Source of the DNA: Arthrobacter sp. MYb23
GTDB taxonomy: Bacteria > Actinomycetota > Actinomycetes > Actinomycetales > Micrococcaceae
Direction of reading: 5' to 3'
Assembly (NCBI RefSeq): GCF_002979775.1
Contig: NZ_PCPR01000001.1
Location: 452,995 to 516,994, forward strand
Length of the DNA stretch: 64,000 bases
The translations under genes were made by a program, and so were the position numbers. How positions within the stretch are numbered: position 1 is the first letter of the stretch; every line of letters begins with the position of its first letter. Below, in pieces: positions 7,767-16,256 of this stretch. The notes below the pieces were generated by a model. That model ran no database searches and was not told where the DNA came from. It was given only the letters and a program-made list of their open reading frames with translations.

Positions 7767-8625
7767 CCGTGACGACGGCCCGCTTTCTGCGGGCCTTGGC
7801 CAGCCGTGTGCCGATCAGTCCCTGCCGCGGGCTGAACAAATACACGGCGCCGAACACCACACCTTGGGTGAGGACCACCATGGCTCCCGACGCCGTGTCC
7901 AGGTAGTAGCTCAGATAAATGCCTGCCACGGAGCACACCACCGAAATGACGGGCGCGATCACCAGCATCCGGGAGAACCGGTCCGTCAGCAGGTAGGCGG
8001 TGGCACCCGGGATGATCAGCATGGCCACCACCAGCACCACGCCCACGGTCTGCAGGGCAACCACGGAGGTCAGCGCGAGAAGGCCCAGGAGCAGCGCGCC
8101 GAGCCTTTTGGGTGACAGGCCGATCGCGTGGGCGTGCGTGGGGTCAAAGGCGTAGAGCGTGAGGTCGCGGCGTTTGAGGATCAGGATCGCGAAGGCCACC
8201 ACGCCCAGGACCACCACCTGAATGAGGTCCGGGATGCTGACGCCCAGCAGGTTACCGAAGATGATGTGGTTCAGGTCGGTTTGGCTCGGAGTCACGGAGA
8301 TCAGCACCAAGCCCAGCGCGAACAACGAGGTGAACACAATGCCGATCGCCGCGTCTTCCTTCACCCTGCTGGTATTGCGCACCACCCCTATCAACGTCAC
8401 CGCGATTAGGGCGAACACCAGCGCACCCAGGGCAAACGGCGCACCCACGATGTACGCGAGGACGACGCCGGGAAGCACCGCATGCGAGACGGCGTCGCCC
8501 ATGAGGGACCAGCCGATGAGGACGAGCCAGCAGCTCAGGACAGCGCAGACCACGGCGGCGATGGCTGTGGTGGCTAGGGCACGGACCATGAAGTCGTAAG
8601 ACAGTGGTTCCAGCAGGAATTCCAC
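7753..8625 (-). CDS. Metal ABC transporter permease (Mn/Zn/Fe type)
   Basis: A 290-residue permease of the ABC-3 family with about eight membrane helices. The N-terminal region has GWSLMGDAVSHAVLPGVVLAYIVG, the characteristic helix motif of the MntB/SitC/ZnuB group, and the central region has HAHAIGLSPKRLG, the coupling-helix area. It is the last gene of an ABC operon, three bases after the ATPase gene. The metal is inferred to be manganese from the ligands of the binding protein encoded upstream. Confidence 0.88.
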   Translation of the reverse strand: MEFLLEPLSYDFMVRALATTAIAAVVCAVLSCWLVLIGWSLMGDAVSHAVLPGVVLAYIVGAPFALGALVFALIAVTLIGVVRNTSRVKEDAAIGIVFTSLFALGLVLISVTPSQTDLNHIIFGNLLGVSIPDLIQVVVLGVVAFAILILKRRDLTLYAFDPTHAHAIGLSPKRLGALLLGLLALTSVVALQTVGVVLVVAMLIIPGATAYLLTDRFSRMLVIAPVISVVCSVAGIYLSYYLDTASGAMVVLTQGVVFGAVYLFSPRQGLIGTRLAKARRKRAVVTATAR

Positions 8626-8628
8626 GGT

Positions 8629-9363
8629 TCAGCCCCTGTTCATGACGTCGAGGCCGAAAGCCATGGCAAGGTTTTCCGGTTGGAGCACGGTGTCCGGGCT
8701 TCCATGCATCAGCACCTTGCGCATCAGCAGCACCGCTTCATCGCAGAGTTGGGGAAGCGCGTGAAGGTCATGGGTGGAGATGAGGATGGTGGCGCCGTTG
8801 TCCGCAAGCTCACGGAGGAGCCTGGTGATGGTGGCCTCGGACCTCTTGTCCACGCCCGCGAACGGCTCGTCCAGCAGCATCATGGTGGCGCCTTGCGCAA
8901 TGCCCCGGGCCACGAAAGCCCGCTTTTTCTGCCCACCGGACAACTGCCCGATCTGCCGGTCGGCGTACTCGCTCAGCTCCACGCGTTCCAAAGCATGCTC
9001 GACGGCGTCCCGGTCCGCCTTGCGGGGACGGCGCGTGAATCCCAGGTGCCCGTAGCGGCCCATCATCACCACGTCCCGGACGGACAAGGGAAAAGCCCAA
9101 TCAACGTCCTCGCTTTGGGGAACGTAGCCGATCCCCGCATCCTTGCGCATCTTCACCGGAGGCTCCCCATTGATGAGCACTCGCCCGGAATCCGGTTTGA
9201 CCATGCCCATGATGACCTTGAAAAGGGTGGACTTGCCCGAGCCGTTCATGCCCACCAATCCACAGATCCTTGAAGGGTCCAAGATGAGGGACGCCTTGTC
9301 CAGGGCAAGGACCTCACCGTAATGAACCGTGACGTCCTCAACAGCGATCGCGGGTGTGCTCAT
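8629..9363 (-). CDS. Metal ABC transporter ATP-binding protein
   Basis: A 244-residue ATPase with Walker A GMNGSGKST, signature LSGGQKKRAFVARGIAQ, Walker B MMLLDEPFAGVD and the switch histidine in STHDLHAL. It energises the metal permease encoded three bases downstream and overlaps the upstream binding-protein gene as ATGA. The ALDKASL and YVPQSEDVDWAFP stretches are typical of the Mn/Zn/Fe chelate branch. Confidence 0.88.
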   Translation of the reverse strand: MSTPAIAVEDVTVHYGEVLALDKASLILDPSRICGLVGMNGSGKSTLFKVIMGMVKPDSGRVLINGEPPVKMRKDAGIGYVPQSEDVDWAFPLSVRDVVMMGRYGHLGFTRRPRKADRDAVEHALERVELSEYADRQIGQLSGGQKKRAFVARGIAQGATMMLLDEPFAGVDKRSEATITRLLRELADNGATILISTHDLHALPQLCDEAVLLMRKVLMHGSPDTVLQPENLAMAFGLDVMNRG

Positions 9364-10304
9364 GACGTTCCTCCTGCCAGTGCCGTGGTGATGACCTTGG
9401 CGTCATGGCGCATGAGGTCCAGGTACGTGGGAACGGGGCCGTCCGCTTCAGAGAGGGAATCGACATACAGCACTCCTCCGAACGTGGCATCAGTTGCACC
9501 CACCACTTGTTGCATAGGAGCGTCTGACACTGTGGATTCACAGAACACCGCCGGAACCTGGTTCTCCTTGACGAACTCGATGGCCCGGGTGATCTGCTGT
9601 GGAGTGGCCTGTTGCTCCGCGTTCACAGCCCAGATGTAGACCTCCTTGAGGCCGGCATCGCGTGCCAGGTAGGAGAAGGCGCCTTCGCAGGTGACCAACG
9701 CCCTCTGCTTCTCCGACAACACGGAGAGCTTGGAGACCATCTCATCCTGCACGGTCTGGAGCTGGGAGTTGTAAGCCTTCGCATTGGCTTCGAACTCGGC
9801 CGCGTGGGACGGGTCCAGCTTGGCGAAAGCCTTGGCCATGTTGTTGGCGTAGATCTGGACGTTCTTGGGCGACATCCAGGCGTGCGGGTTCGGCTTGCCC
9901 TTGTAGGAGTCCTCGGCAATGGGCATGACGTCCACGCCATCGCTGACCACCGCGTGCGGCACATCGAGGTCTTCCACGAACTGGGCAAACCACGCCTCAA
10001 GATTCAGCCCGTTGTCCAGGATCAGGTCAGCTTGGGCGGCTTTTCTGATGTCACCCGGCGTTGGCTCGTAGCCGTGGATCTCGGCGCCGGCCTTGGTAAT
10101 GGACTCCACGCGCAGTTTGTCGCCGGCAACGTTCTTGGCGACGTCTGCCAGCACGGTGAAAGTTGTGAGCACCACGGGCCTGTCATCATCTCCAGCTGAG
10201 GAATCACCACCGCAGGCGGAGACTCCCAGGACAAGTGCGAAGGCGGTCAGGGCAGCAGCGAAACGGCGGACAACTTTGGCGCGCCGAAACGAAAAGTTAG
10301 GCAT
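9360..10304 (-). CDS. Metal-binding lipoprotein of ABC importer (ZnuA/PsaA family, probably Mn)
   Basis: A 314-residue cluster-A1 solute-binding lipoprotein. The signal peptide has an Arg-rich start, a hydrophobic core and lipobox LGVSAC with Cys31. Likely ligands are His in EIHGYEPTPGD, His in NPHAWMSP, Glu in TCEGAFSYLARDAG and Asp in LYVDSLSEADG. A Glu as third ligand matches the manganese-binding PsaA type rather than zinc ZnuA, which has His there. The ATG at 10304 is chosen because the signal peptide begins there; the frame runs further upstream into the promoter. It is the first gene of the ATGA-linked operon. Confidence 0.87.
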   Translation of the reverse strand: MPNFSFRRAKVVRRFAAALTAFALVLGVSACGGDSSAGDDDRPVVLTTFTVLADVAKNVAGDKLRVESITKAGAEIHGYEPTPGDIRKAAQADLILDNGLNLEAWFAQFVEDLDVPHAVVSDGVDVMPIAEDSYKGKPNPHAWMSPKNVQIYANNMAKAFAKLDPSHAAEFEANAKAYNSQLQTVQDEMVSKLSVLSEKQRALVTCEGAFSYLARDAGLKEVYIWAVNAEQQATPQQITRAIEFVKENQVPAVFCESTVSDAPMQQVVGATDATFGGVLYVDSLSEADGPVPTYLDLMRHDAKVITTALAGGTS

Positions 10305-10355
10305 ACCGAAAAGTGTAGCCAAGCAAGGGCCACCCGGCAAAGATAGGCTGGTCAT

Positions 10356-11084
10356 ATGGGCACTCTTTCCACCAAGGCACCTTTGTACAGATTCACTGCC
10401 TTGGACGGCCTTGCCATTGCCGTATATGTGGGCTTCACCGCGTACTTCCTCCTGGCCGGTGAGACGCTCAACAGCCTGATGCTGCAGCTTTTCGACAACC
10501 CGGCCACAGCGTCCTATGCCGTCAACGCGATCTTCTATGCCGGCGTCGGAATATTTGCTGTGGCGTCCGCCTGGCGTGTGGCCGGCCGCGATCTCAAGAT
10601 TCTGGGGACCCGGCCCTGGTTCACGCTGGGCATGGTTCCGCTTGCCATCGTGGTGATGCTGATTCTTACGGCCCTTCTGGTGGCAGCCTTCGGGAGCGTC
10701 CAAAGCTCTGAGAACCAACTGGGCATCCAAGGCATGCTGCAACAAGTGCCCGCGTGGTTGATGGTGCCGCTGCTGGTGATCCTGGGTCCGTTCGTGGAGG
10801 AGTACCTATTCCGGCACCTCCTGATCGGCAAGTTGTCTCAGCACCTGAACATCTGGATCTGCTGCGTGATTTCCGTGGTGGTGTTCGCGTCAATTCATGT
10901 GGTGGGCCGCGAAGGACTCGCTCTGCCTGCGTTGGCCCCGTACCTGGGGATGGCCGTGGTGCTGGTGGCGGTTTACGTGTGGACCGGCAAGAACCTGATG
11001 TTCTCCTACTTTGTCCACGCCACCAAGAACCTCATGGCCGTTGTCCTCATCTACGCTGTCCCGCCCGAACTCCTACCCAACTAG
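10356..11084 (+). CDS. CPBP family intramembrane metalloprotease (CAAX protease/Abi-like)
   Basis: A 242-residue membrane protein with about six to seven helices. It carries the three CPBP/Rce1-like motifs: EEYLFRHLL near residue 148, FASIHV near residue 176, and FVHATKNLM near residue 216. These supply the glutamates and histidines of the intramembrane metalloprotease site. Bacterial members are implicated in protein maturation and bacteriocin self-immunity; the substrate here is unknown. The last codons CCC-AAC-TAG are part of a 66-bp repeat element that begins inside the gene. Confidence 0.85.
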   Translation: MGTLSTKAPLYRFTALDGLAIAVYVGFTAYFLLAGETLNSLMLQLFDNPATASYAVNAIFYAGVGIFAVASAWRVAGRDLKILGTRPWFTLGMVPLAIVVMLILTALLVAAFGSVQSSENQLGIQGMLQQVPAWLMVPLLVILGPFVEEYLFRHLLIGKLSQHLNIWICCVISVVVFASIHVVGREGLALPALAPYLGMAVVLVAVYVWTGKNLMFSYFVHATKNLMAVVLIYAVPPELLPN

Positions 11085-11141
11085 GTCGCAGCAGAGCGCG
11101 TTTTGAGCGCTCAAAACGCGCTTAAATGCGACTCAGTTGGG
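11076..11141. repeat. 66-bp palindromic repeat, family A, copy 1
   Basis: The element begins CCCAACTAGGTCGCA and ends TGCGACTCAGTTGGG. Its inner part is a perfect 28-bp palindrome (11095-11122, AGCGCGTTTTGAGC plus complement). Copies 2 and 3 at 62441 and 53879 are also 66 bp and share the outer sequence but have different, still paired, inner stems. The stop codon of the CPBP gene is inside the element. Confidence 0.85.
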
Positions 11142-11207
11142 GAACGCGGACGGAAGCTGACCGCAACGCCCTACCCAGCCACCCGCCGTCGGGAATAGCT
11201 TGAGGGC

Positions 11208-11645
11208 ATGACACTGAACATCCAGGTAGTAGTCGATTGCCAAAAGCCGCACGAACTCGCTGATTGGTGGGCGGAAACCCTCGAATGGACGGTGGAGTCC
11301 CAAGACGAGGCGTTCATCCGGTCCATGATCGAGCAAGGTTATGCCACCGAGGACCAGACCATCACCCACAACGGCAAGCTGGTGTGGGCAGAGGGCTGCG
11401 CCATTGTGCCCGCCGAGGATGCAGACCCCAAGACCGGCCGGCGGATCCTGTTCCAAACCGATCCCAACGAAAAGTCCGTGAAAAACCGGGTGCACTGGGA
11501 CGTCCGGCTGGACGGCCGGGACAAGGATGACGTGCGGAAACAGCTGGAAGCACGCGGTGCCAAACACCTGTGGACCGCCAACCAGGGACCCCACGAATGG
11601 CACACCATGGCCGACCCCGAGGGCAACGAGTTCTGCATCAGCTAA
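11208..11645 (+). CDS. VOC family (glyoxalase-like) protein
   Basis: A 145-residue protein with one vicinal-oxygen-chelate fold. It starts MTLNIQVVVDCQKPHELADWW, the usual first strand and helix, has HWDVRLDGRDKDDV at the start of the second beta-alpha-beta unit and ends MADPEGNEFCIS, the family signature. Many actinobacteria have such proteins of unknown substrate. It lies 19 bp before menB but no functional link to menaquinone synthesis is known. Confidence 0.82.
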   Translation: MTLNIQVVVDCQKPHELADWWAETLEWTVESQDEAFIRSMIEQGYATEDQTITHNGKLVWAEGCAIVPAEDADPKTGRRILFQTDPNEKSVKNRVHWDVRLDGRDKDDVRKQLEARGAKHLWTANQGPHEWHTMADPEGNEFCIS

Positions 11646-11666
11646 GGCCATTACTAGACTCGGTGT

Positions 11667-12617
11667 GTGAACAACCAACTCCCTGCCAAGGTTTCCGACG
11701 TCTTTGACCCCTCACGCTGGCGCGCAGTTTCCGGCTTCGACGACTTCAAGGACATGACCTACCACCGGCAGGTTGAACGTTCAACGGACGGCACAGTCAA
11801 GGACCTCCCCACGGTCCGCATCGCCTTCAACCGCCCCGAGGTGCGCAACGCCTTCCGCCCGGGCACCGTGGACGAGCTCTACCGCGCCATGGACCACGCC
11901 CGCATGACACCGGACGTCGCCACGGTCCTGCTCACGGGTAACGGGCCTTCGGAGAAAGACGGGGGGCACTCATTCTGCTCCGGCGGAGACCAGCGGATCC
12001 GTGGCCGTGACGGCTACCGCTATGCAGAAGGGGACACCCAAGAAACGATCGATCCCGCCCGCGCAGGCCGCCTCCACATCCTGGAAGTCCAGCGGCTCAT
12101 GCGGACCATGCCCAAGGTGGTCATCGCCGTCGTCAATGGCTGGGCGGCCGGTGGCGGCCACTCGCTGCACGTGGTCAGCGACCTCACCATCGCCTCACGC
12201 GAGCACGGCAAGTTCAAGCAGACTGACGCCACGGTGGGAAGTTTCGACGCCGGATACGGCTCTGCGCTGCTGGCCCGCCAAATCGGCCAGAAAGCCGCCC
12301 GGGAGATCTTCTTCCTGGCACGCGAATACTCTGCGGACGACATGGTCCGGATGGGCGCAGTCAACGAAGCCGTGGACCACCACCGCCTCGAGGAAGTCGC
12401 TTTGGAGTACGCCGCGGACATCGCCCGCCAGTCCCCGCAGGCCATCCGGATGCTCAAGTTCGCTTTCAACCTGGCCGACGACGGCCTCGCCGGGCAGCAG
12501 GTCTTCGCCGGCGAAGCCACCCGCCTGGCGTACATGACGGACGAGGCCGTGGAGGGCAAAGAAGCGTTCCTCCAGAAACGCGACCCCGACTGGTCCAACT
12601 TCCCGTACTACTTCTAG
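11667..12617 (+). CDS. menB: 1,4-dihydroxy-2-naphthoyl-CoA synthase
   Basis: A 316-residue crotonase-fold enzyme that closes the second ring of menaquinone from O-succinylbenzoyl-CoA. It carries the MenB-specific stretch GHSFCSGGDQRIRGRDGYRY, the oxyanion-hole region NGWAAGGGHSLHVVSDLTIAS, SFDAGYGSALLARQIG, and the C-terminal RDPDWSNFPYYF found in MenB proteins. Length is normal for actinobacterial MenB. It starts at GTG (11667). It is followed by menE after 7 bp and menA further on. Confidence 0.95.
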   Translation: MNNQLPAKVSDVFDPSRWRAVSGFDDFKDMTYHRQVERSTDGTVKDLPTVRIAFNRPEVRNAFRPGTVDELYRAMDHARMTPDVATVLLTGNGPSEKDGGHSFCSGGDQRIRGRDGYRYAEGDTQETIDPARAGRLHILEVQRLMRTMPKVVIAVVNGWAAGGGHSLHVVSDLTIASREHGKFKQTDATVGSFDAGYGSALLARQIGQKAAREIFFLAREYSADDMVRMGAVNEAVDHHRLEEVALEYAADIARQSPQAIRMLKFAFNLADDGLAGQQVFAGEATRLAYMTDEAVEGKEAFLQKRDPDWSNFPYYF

Positions 12618-12624
12618 GACCACT

Positions 12625-13764
12625 GTGAACATCGATCCCGTCTTGAAAGCCCTGATGGCCGCCCTCCACGGCGAGGGCCCCGCCGTCGAAATCGTCCTGG
12701 ACGAACACGGGGAGCCGCAGGCACTTCCGGTGGAGACCGGCGTCGAGGAAGCAGCCGTGGTGGTCCGCACCTCCGGTTCCACAGGTACGCCCAAGGCAAC
12801 CATCCTCACCGTTGAAGCCCTCGCGGCCTCCTCGATGTCTACTGCCGTGGCTTTGCGCGGCGAAGGCCAGTGGCTGCTGGCGCTCCCGCTGCAGTATGTG
12901 GCCGGCGTGCAGGTCCTGGTCCGCTCGCTCTATGCGGGCACCCGCCCTTGGGTGATGGACCAGTCGAACGGCTTCACGCCTGAGGCCTTCACTGCCGCGG
13001 CCGAGGAACTCACGGACAAGATCCGCTTCACCTCCCTGGTGCCCACCCAACTGCAGCGGCTGTTGGACTCCCCCGCACCGGAAACCCTTGCCGTGCTGCG
13101 CCGCTTTGACGCGATCCTGCTGGGCGGCGCTCCCGCTTCTGCCGACCTCCTTGCGACCGCCCATGCAGAAGGCCTCAAGATGGTGACCACCTACGGCTCA
13201 GCCGAGACCTGCGGTGGGTGCGTTTACGACGGCGAGCCCCTGGACGGCGTCGAGGTCCGCATTGGCGAGGGTGAGCTTGAAGGCCGCATCCTGTTGGGCG
13301 GGGACACCGTGGCCGCGGGCTATCTTGACGCTGCCCGCGCTTCCAAGGCTGCGTTTTTCGAGGAGGACGGCGTGCGTTGGTACGTCACCGGCGATCTTGG
13401 GGAACTGTCCGACGACGGCAAACTCACCGTGCTGGGCCGCGCTGACGACGTGATCATCACCGGCGGCGTCAAAGCCTCCGCCGCGTACATCCAAAGCAAG
13501 CTGGAAGAGCTCGACGGCGTCACGGCGGCTTTCGTGACCGGCGTAACGTCGCGCGAATGGGGCCAGGCCGTGGCGGCCTACGTTGCCGTGACTGATCCTT
13601 CGCCCGAGGGAGTGAAGGGATTCACCGCCCGCCGCGAGGAAGCACTGGGGGTCCTGGCGCCCAAGACAGTCCTGGCCGACAAGGAATTGCCGATGCTTCC
13701 GAACGGAAAACCGGACCGCATGGCCATGATTGACCTGCTTTCCAATCTGCATCAGGGACAATAG
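12625..13764 (+). CDS. menE: O-succinylbenzoate-CoA ligase (AMP-binding)
   Basis: A 379-residue acyl-CoA synthetase, shorter than typical MenE as in other actinobacteria. It shows the AMP-binding P-loop VVRTSGSTGTPKAT (residues about 49-62), TTYGSAETCGGCVYDG, the hinge region YVTGDLGELSDDGKLTVLGRADDVIITGG, and the catalytic lysine in LPMLPNGKPDR. It activates O-succinylbenzoate for the MenB reaction. It starts with GTG seven bases after menB, so the two are co-translated. Confidence 0.93.
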   Translation: MNIDPVLKALMAALHGEGPAVEIVLDEHGEPQALPVETGVEEAAVVVRTSGSTGTPKATILTVEALAASSMSTAVALRGEGQWLLALPLQYVAGVQVLVRSLYAGTRPWVMDQSNGFTPEAFTAAAEELTDKIRFTSLVPTQLQRLLDSPAPETLAVLRRFDAILLGGAPASADLLATAHAEGLKMVTTYGSAETCGGCVYDGEPLDGVEVRIGEGELEGRILLGGDTVAAGYLDAARASKAAFFEEDGVRWYVTGDLGELSDDGKLTVLGRADDVIITGGVKASAAYIQSKLEELDGVTAAFVTGVTSREWGQAVAAYVAVTDPSPEGVKGFTARREEALGVLAPKTVLADKELPMLPNGKPDRMAMIDLLSNLHQGQ

Positions 13765-13824
13765 ACACGTTCTTCCTCCCGAGCCTGACTCAAGATCAAC
13801 CGCGAAATACACGAGGTACTACAC

Positions 13825-14706
13825 GTGGCGACAGCTGCACAATGGATTCAAGGAGCCCGGCTCCGCACACTGCCCGCGGCGATCGCGCCGGTCCTCATCG
13901 GTTCGGCAGCGGCGTACGAGCTCCAGGCTTTCCGGCTGCCGAACGCGATCCTGGCAGCACTCGTGGCGCTCCTGCTTCAAATCGGCGTTAACTACGCCAA
14001 CGACTACTCCGATGGCATCCGCGGCACTGATGAGGACCGTGTAGGTCCCCTTCGCTTGGTTGGTTCAGGCGCGGCGAAACCGGAGCAGGTGAAATGGGCG
14101 GCGTTCGCGCTGTTCGGGGCCGCCATGATTTGCGGTCTGATCCTGGTGATCATTACCCAGACGTGGTGGCTGATCCTGGTGGGCATCGGGTGCGTCCTGG
14201 CAGCTTGGGGTTACACCGGCGGCAAGAACCCCTACGGGTATATGGGCTTGGGCGACGTGTTTGTCTTCGTGTTTTTCGGACTCGTGGCCACGCTCGGAAC
14301 CACCTATACGCAGGCCGGGCAGGTCAGCCTCGCCGCGGTCATTGGTGCAATCGGAACCGGGCTCATCGCCTGCGCCTTGCTGATGGCCAACAACGTCAGG
14401 GATATCCCCACGGATACGGCCGCCGGAAAGCGGACCCTTGCAGTGCGGCTCGGAGACCGGCATGCCCGGGAAAGCTACGTGCTGATGCTGGCCGTTGCCA
14501 TTCTGCTGGTCATCGTCCTGGCACCCACCAAGCCGTGGATGCTGATTGTCCTGCTGCTGATTCCGGCCTGCCTCATGCCGGCCTGGCTCATGGTCAACGG
14601 CAAAAAGCGCAAGAGCCTCATCCCGGTACTCAAGCAAACCGGGCTGATCAACCTCGGTTACAGCCTGCTGTTCTCGCTGGGGCTGATCCTGAGCCGCGGC
14701 TTCTAG
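13825..14706 (+). CDS. menA: 1,4-dihydroxy-2-naphthoate polyprenyltransferase
   Basis: A 293-residue UbiA-family prenyltransferase with about nine membrane helices. The first Asp-rich motif is NYANDYSDGIRGTDEDR and the second is NNVRDIPTDTAAGKRTLAVRLGDRHAR; both coordinate Mg-prenyl diphosphate. It attaches the isoprenoid tail to DHNA in the cytoplasmic membrane. It starts at GTG (13825), 60 bp after menE. A 62-bp palindromic repeat follows 12 bp after the stop codon. Confidence 0.94.
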   Translation: MATAAQWIQGARLRTLPAAIAPVLIGSAAAYELQAFRLPNAILAALVALLLQIGVNYANDYSDGIRGTDEDRVGPLRLVGSGAAKPEQVKWAAFALFGAAMICGLILVIITQTWWLILVGIGCVLAAWGYTGGKNPYGYMGLGDVFVFVFFGLVATLGTTYTQAGQVSLAAVIGAIGTGLIACALLMANNVRDIPTDTAAGKRTLAVRLGDRHARESYVLMLAVAILLVIVLAPTKPWMLIVLLLIPACLMPAWLMVNGKKRKSLIPVLKQTGLINLGYSLLFSLGLILSRGF

Positions 14707-14718
14707 GCCCTTTATACG

Positions 14719-14780
14719 AGTTTTTGTACAGCTAACGCCCCTAAGAAGCTTTCTTAGGGGCGTTAGCTGTACAAAAAACT
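14719..14780. repeat. 62-bp palindromic repeat, family B, copy 1
   Basis: AGTTTTTGTACAGCTAACGC begins an almost perfect inverted repeat of about 29 bp per arm with one bulge, between convergent menA and the DUF4229 gene. Because the T-run lies on the 5' side and the A-run on the 3' side on both strands, it is not a standard intrinsic terminator. A second copy with a different inner stem lies at 47712. Confidence 0.8.
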
Positions 14781-14793
14781 TGTGCCGGAGAAT

Positions 14794-15105
14794 CTAGACG
14801 GTGCCGGGGCGTTTGTCGTTATTAACTGCGATGTCCGGGTTTTTCTCTACCAACCCGTCCTCGGCGGCCGCGTCTTCAACCTCACCCGCAGTGCGAATCG
14901 GCTTGGCCCGGCCAGAGAAACGTTCACGCATGGCCGCAGTGGCGGCGTCGCGCTGCTTCTGGAAGAAAAGGTAGCTGATGGCGAAGGCGATCAGGCCGGC
15001 GAAGACCACAGCCAGGACCCATCCAACCCCCAAATAGGCGAACAGCACGAACAACGGCACGAACAGCACCAGACGGATGAGGGAATACTTCACGAAAGCC
15101 ACCAT
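14794..15105 (-). CDS. DUF4229 domain-containing membrane protein
   Basis: A 103-residue protein with two membrane helices: residues about 6-25 (YSLIRLVLFVPLFVLFAYLG) and 29-47. After them comes LFFQKQRDAATAAMRERF and a charged C-terminal tail. The order and spacing match DUF4229 proteins of actinobacteria, which often lie beside men genes. Function is unknown. Confidence 0.78.
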   Translation of the reverse strand: MVAFVKYSLIRLVLFVPLFVLFAYLGVGWVLAVVFAGLIAFAISYLFFQKQRDAATAAMRERFSGRAKPIRTAGEVEDAAAEDGLVEKNPDIAVNNDKRPGTV

Positions 15106-15192
15106 CCAAGTTTAGCCGCCCGGATGGTTGCACTCTGATCACAGCCGGAAGAGGGCGTCCAGCGATTGGCTTACGGCGACTAGACTTGGTGC

Positions 15193-15633
15193 ATGCTCCG
15201 GGTTGTAGGCGTCGTTATTGTTCTGGTCATCTTCGTCTATGCCTTGGTGGACGTCATACGTACTGATCGCCACCAAACACGCGGGATTTCCAAGACCGCA
15301 TGGATCATTGTGATGATCGTCCTGCCACTGCTTGGCGCGGTCCTCTGGTTCATCTTCGGTCGGCCCTATAACAAGCCCCAGGCCAAACCCGTGCGCCGCC
15401 AGCCCACCGCCCCGGATGACGACCCCGAATTCCTCCGCAATCTGGAAACCCGCCGCCGTAACCAGGCTGAAGACGATCGCCTGAAGAAGCTCAAGGCAGA
15501 TCTGGAAGCCAAGGAACGCGCTCTTGGCGAGAAGCCGGCCGATGGCAGTGACGACGCCAAAAATAACGGATTCAAACCCGGCGACGCCAAGCGCACCGAG
15601 CCAGATCCCCATGACACGGACGAGCTGAAGTAG
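15193..15633 (+). CDS. PLD nuclease N-terminal (PLDc_N) domain membrane protein
   Basis: A 146-residue protein. Residues about 1-60 form the two-helix PLDc_N domain (VIVLVIFVYALVDVIRTD, then GISKTAWIIVMIVLPLLGAVLWFIFGRP). The FGRP motif closes the second helix. The rest is cytosolic, charged and helical (LKKLKADLEAKERALGEK). No nuclease domain follows. Such small proteins are common near menaquinone genes in actinobacteria; their role is unknown. Confidence 0.8.
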   Translation: MLRVVGVVIVLVIFVYALVDVIRTDRHQTRGISKTAWIIVMIVLPLLGAVLWFIFGRPYNKPQAKPVRRQPTAPDDDPEFLRNLETRRRNQAEDDRLKKLKADLEAKERALGEKPADGSDDAKNNGFKPGDAKRTEPDPHDTDELK

Positions 15634-15638
15634 GGAAC

Positions 15639-16256
15639 ATGGCCCAGCAAGCTGATGGATCACGGCAGACACCTTCCTCCACGCCATCAGTCAGCGGGCC
15701 CGCGTCACCCACCGCGCCACCACCACGCCCAGGCATTTCGCTGTCCACACCGCCGCCCATAGCGGCGGTGGTCAAGCCCCCCGCACCCGCTCGACTCTCA
15801 CGTTCCCTGTGGGTGGCCAGCTTCGTGGCCGGGATCGCCGTTGTAGCAACAGGCTTCCTCGGCCGGGACTCCCACTTCGAACGCCTGAAAGGCGTCATTG
15901 GAGGCATGGTTCCCGACGGCGATGCCACCGCAGTGGAGGGTGCCACCGCCGTCGTGTTCCTGGGAAGCCTCACCATGCTTGCCCTGGTGGTGGCCATGGA
16001 AGCGGTCCTCCTGGCGGTCCTTTTCAAACGCCGCATCTGGGCTCGCTGGGCGCTTGCCCCCTTGGTCCTCCTGCATGCGGTGGTCACCGTCATCACCGCC
16101 GACTTCGTGGTGGCGCCCGGCGCCGATGGAACCCTGACAACGGTTCTGCTGGCTGCCCAATTCATCCTGGCCGCCGCTGGCCTGATCCTGCTGTTCCTCC
16201 CGTCCACCACCAGCTGGTTGCTCAGCGAACGGTCGCCTCGGGGACGGGTCCCTTAG
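15639..16256 (+). CDS. Hypothetical membrane protein, proline-rich N-terminus
   Basis: A 205-residue protein that I do not recognise. The first 50 residues are Ser/Pro/Thr-rich and disordered. Four hydrophobic helices follow (SLWVASFVAGIAVVATGFL; TAVVFLGSLTMLALVVAMEA; WALAPLVLLHAVVTVITADF; VLLAAQFILAAAGLILLFLP). It starts five bases after the PLDc_N gene, so they form an operon. Its end overlaps the convergent dynamin-like gene by four bases. Confidence 0.65.
   Translation: MAQQADGSRQTPSSTPSVSGPASPTAPPPRPGISLSTPPPIAAVVKPPAPARLSRSLWVASFVAGIAVVATGFLGRDSHFERLKGVIGGMVPDGDATAVEGATAVVFLGSLTMLALVVAMEAVLLAVLFKRRIWARWALAPLVLLHAVVTVITADFVVAPGADGTLTTVLLAAQFILAAAGLILLFLPSTTSWLLSERSPRGRVP

Noticed and set aside
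10305..10745. Extended N-terminus of the metal-binding lipoprotein
   Set aside because: The signal peptide and lipobox begin at the ATG at 10304, and the extension would run antisense through the CPBP protease gene.
14719..14780. Family B element as an ordinary rho-independent terminator
   Set aside because: The T-run is on the 5' side of the stem on both strands, so no U-tract follows the hairpin in either direction.
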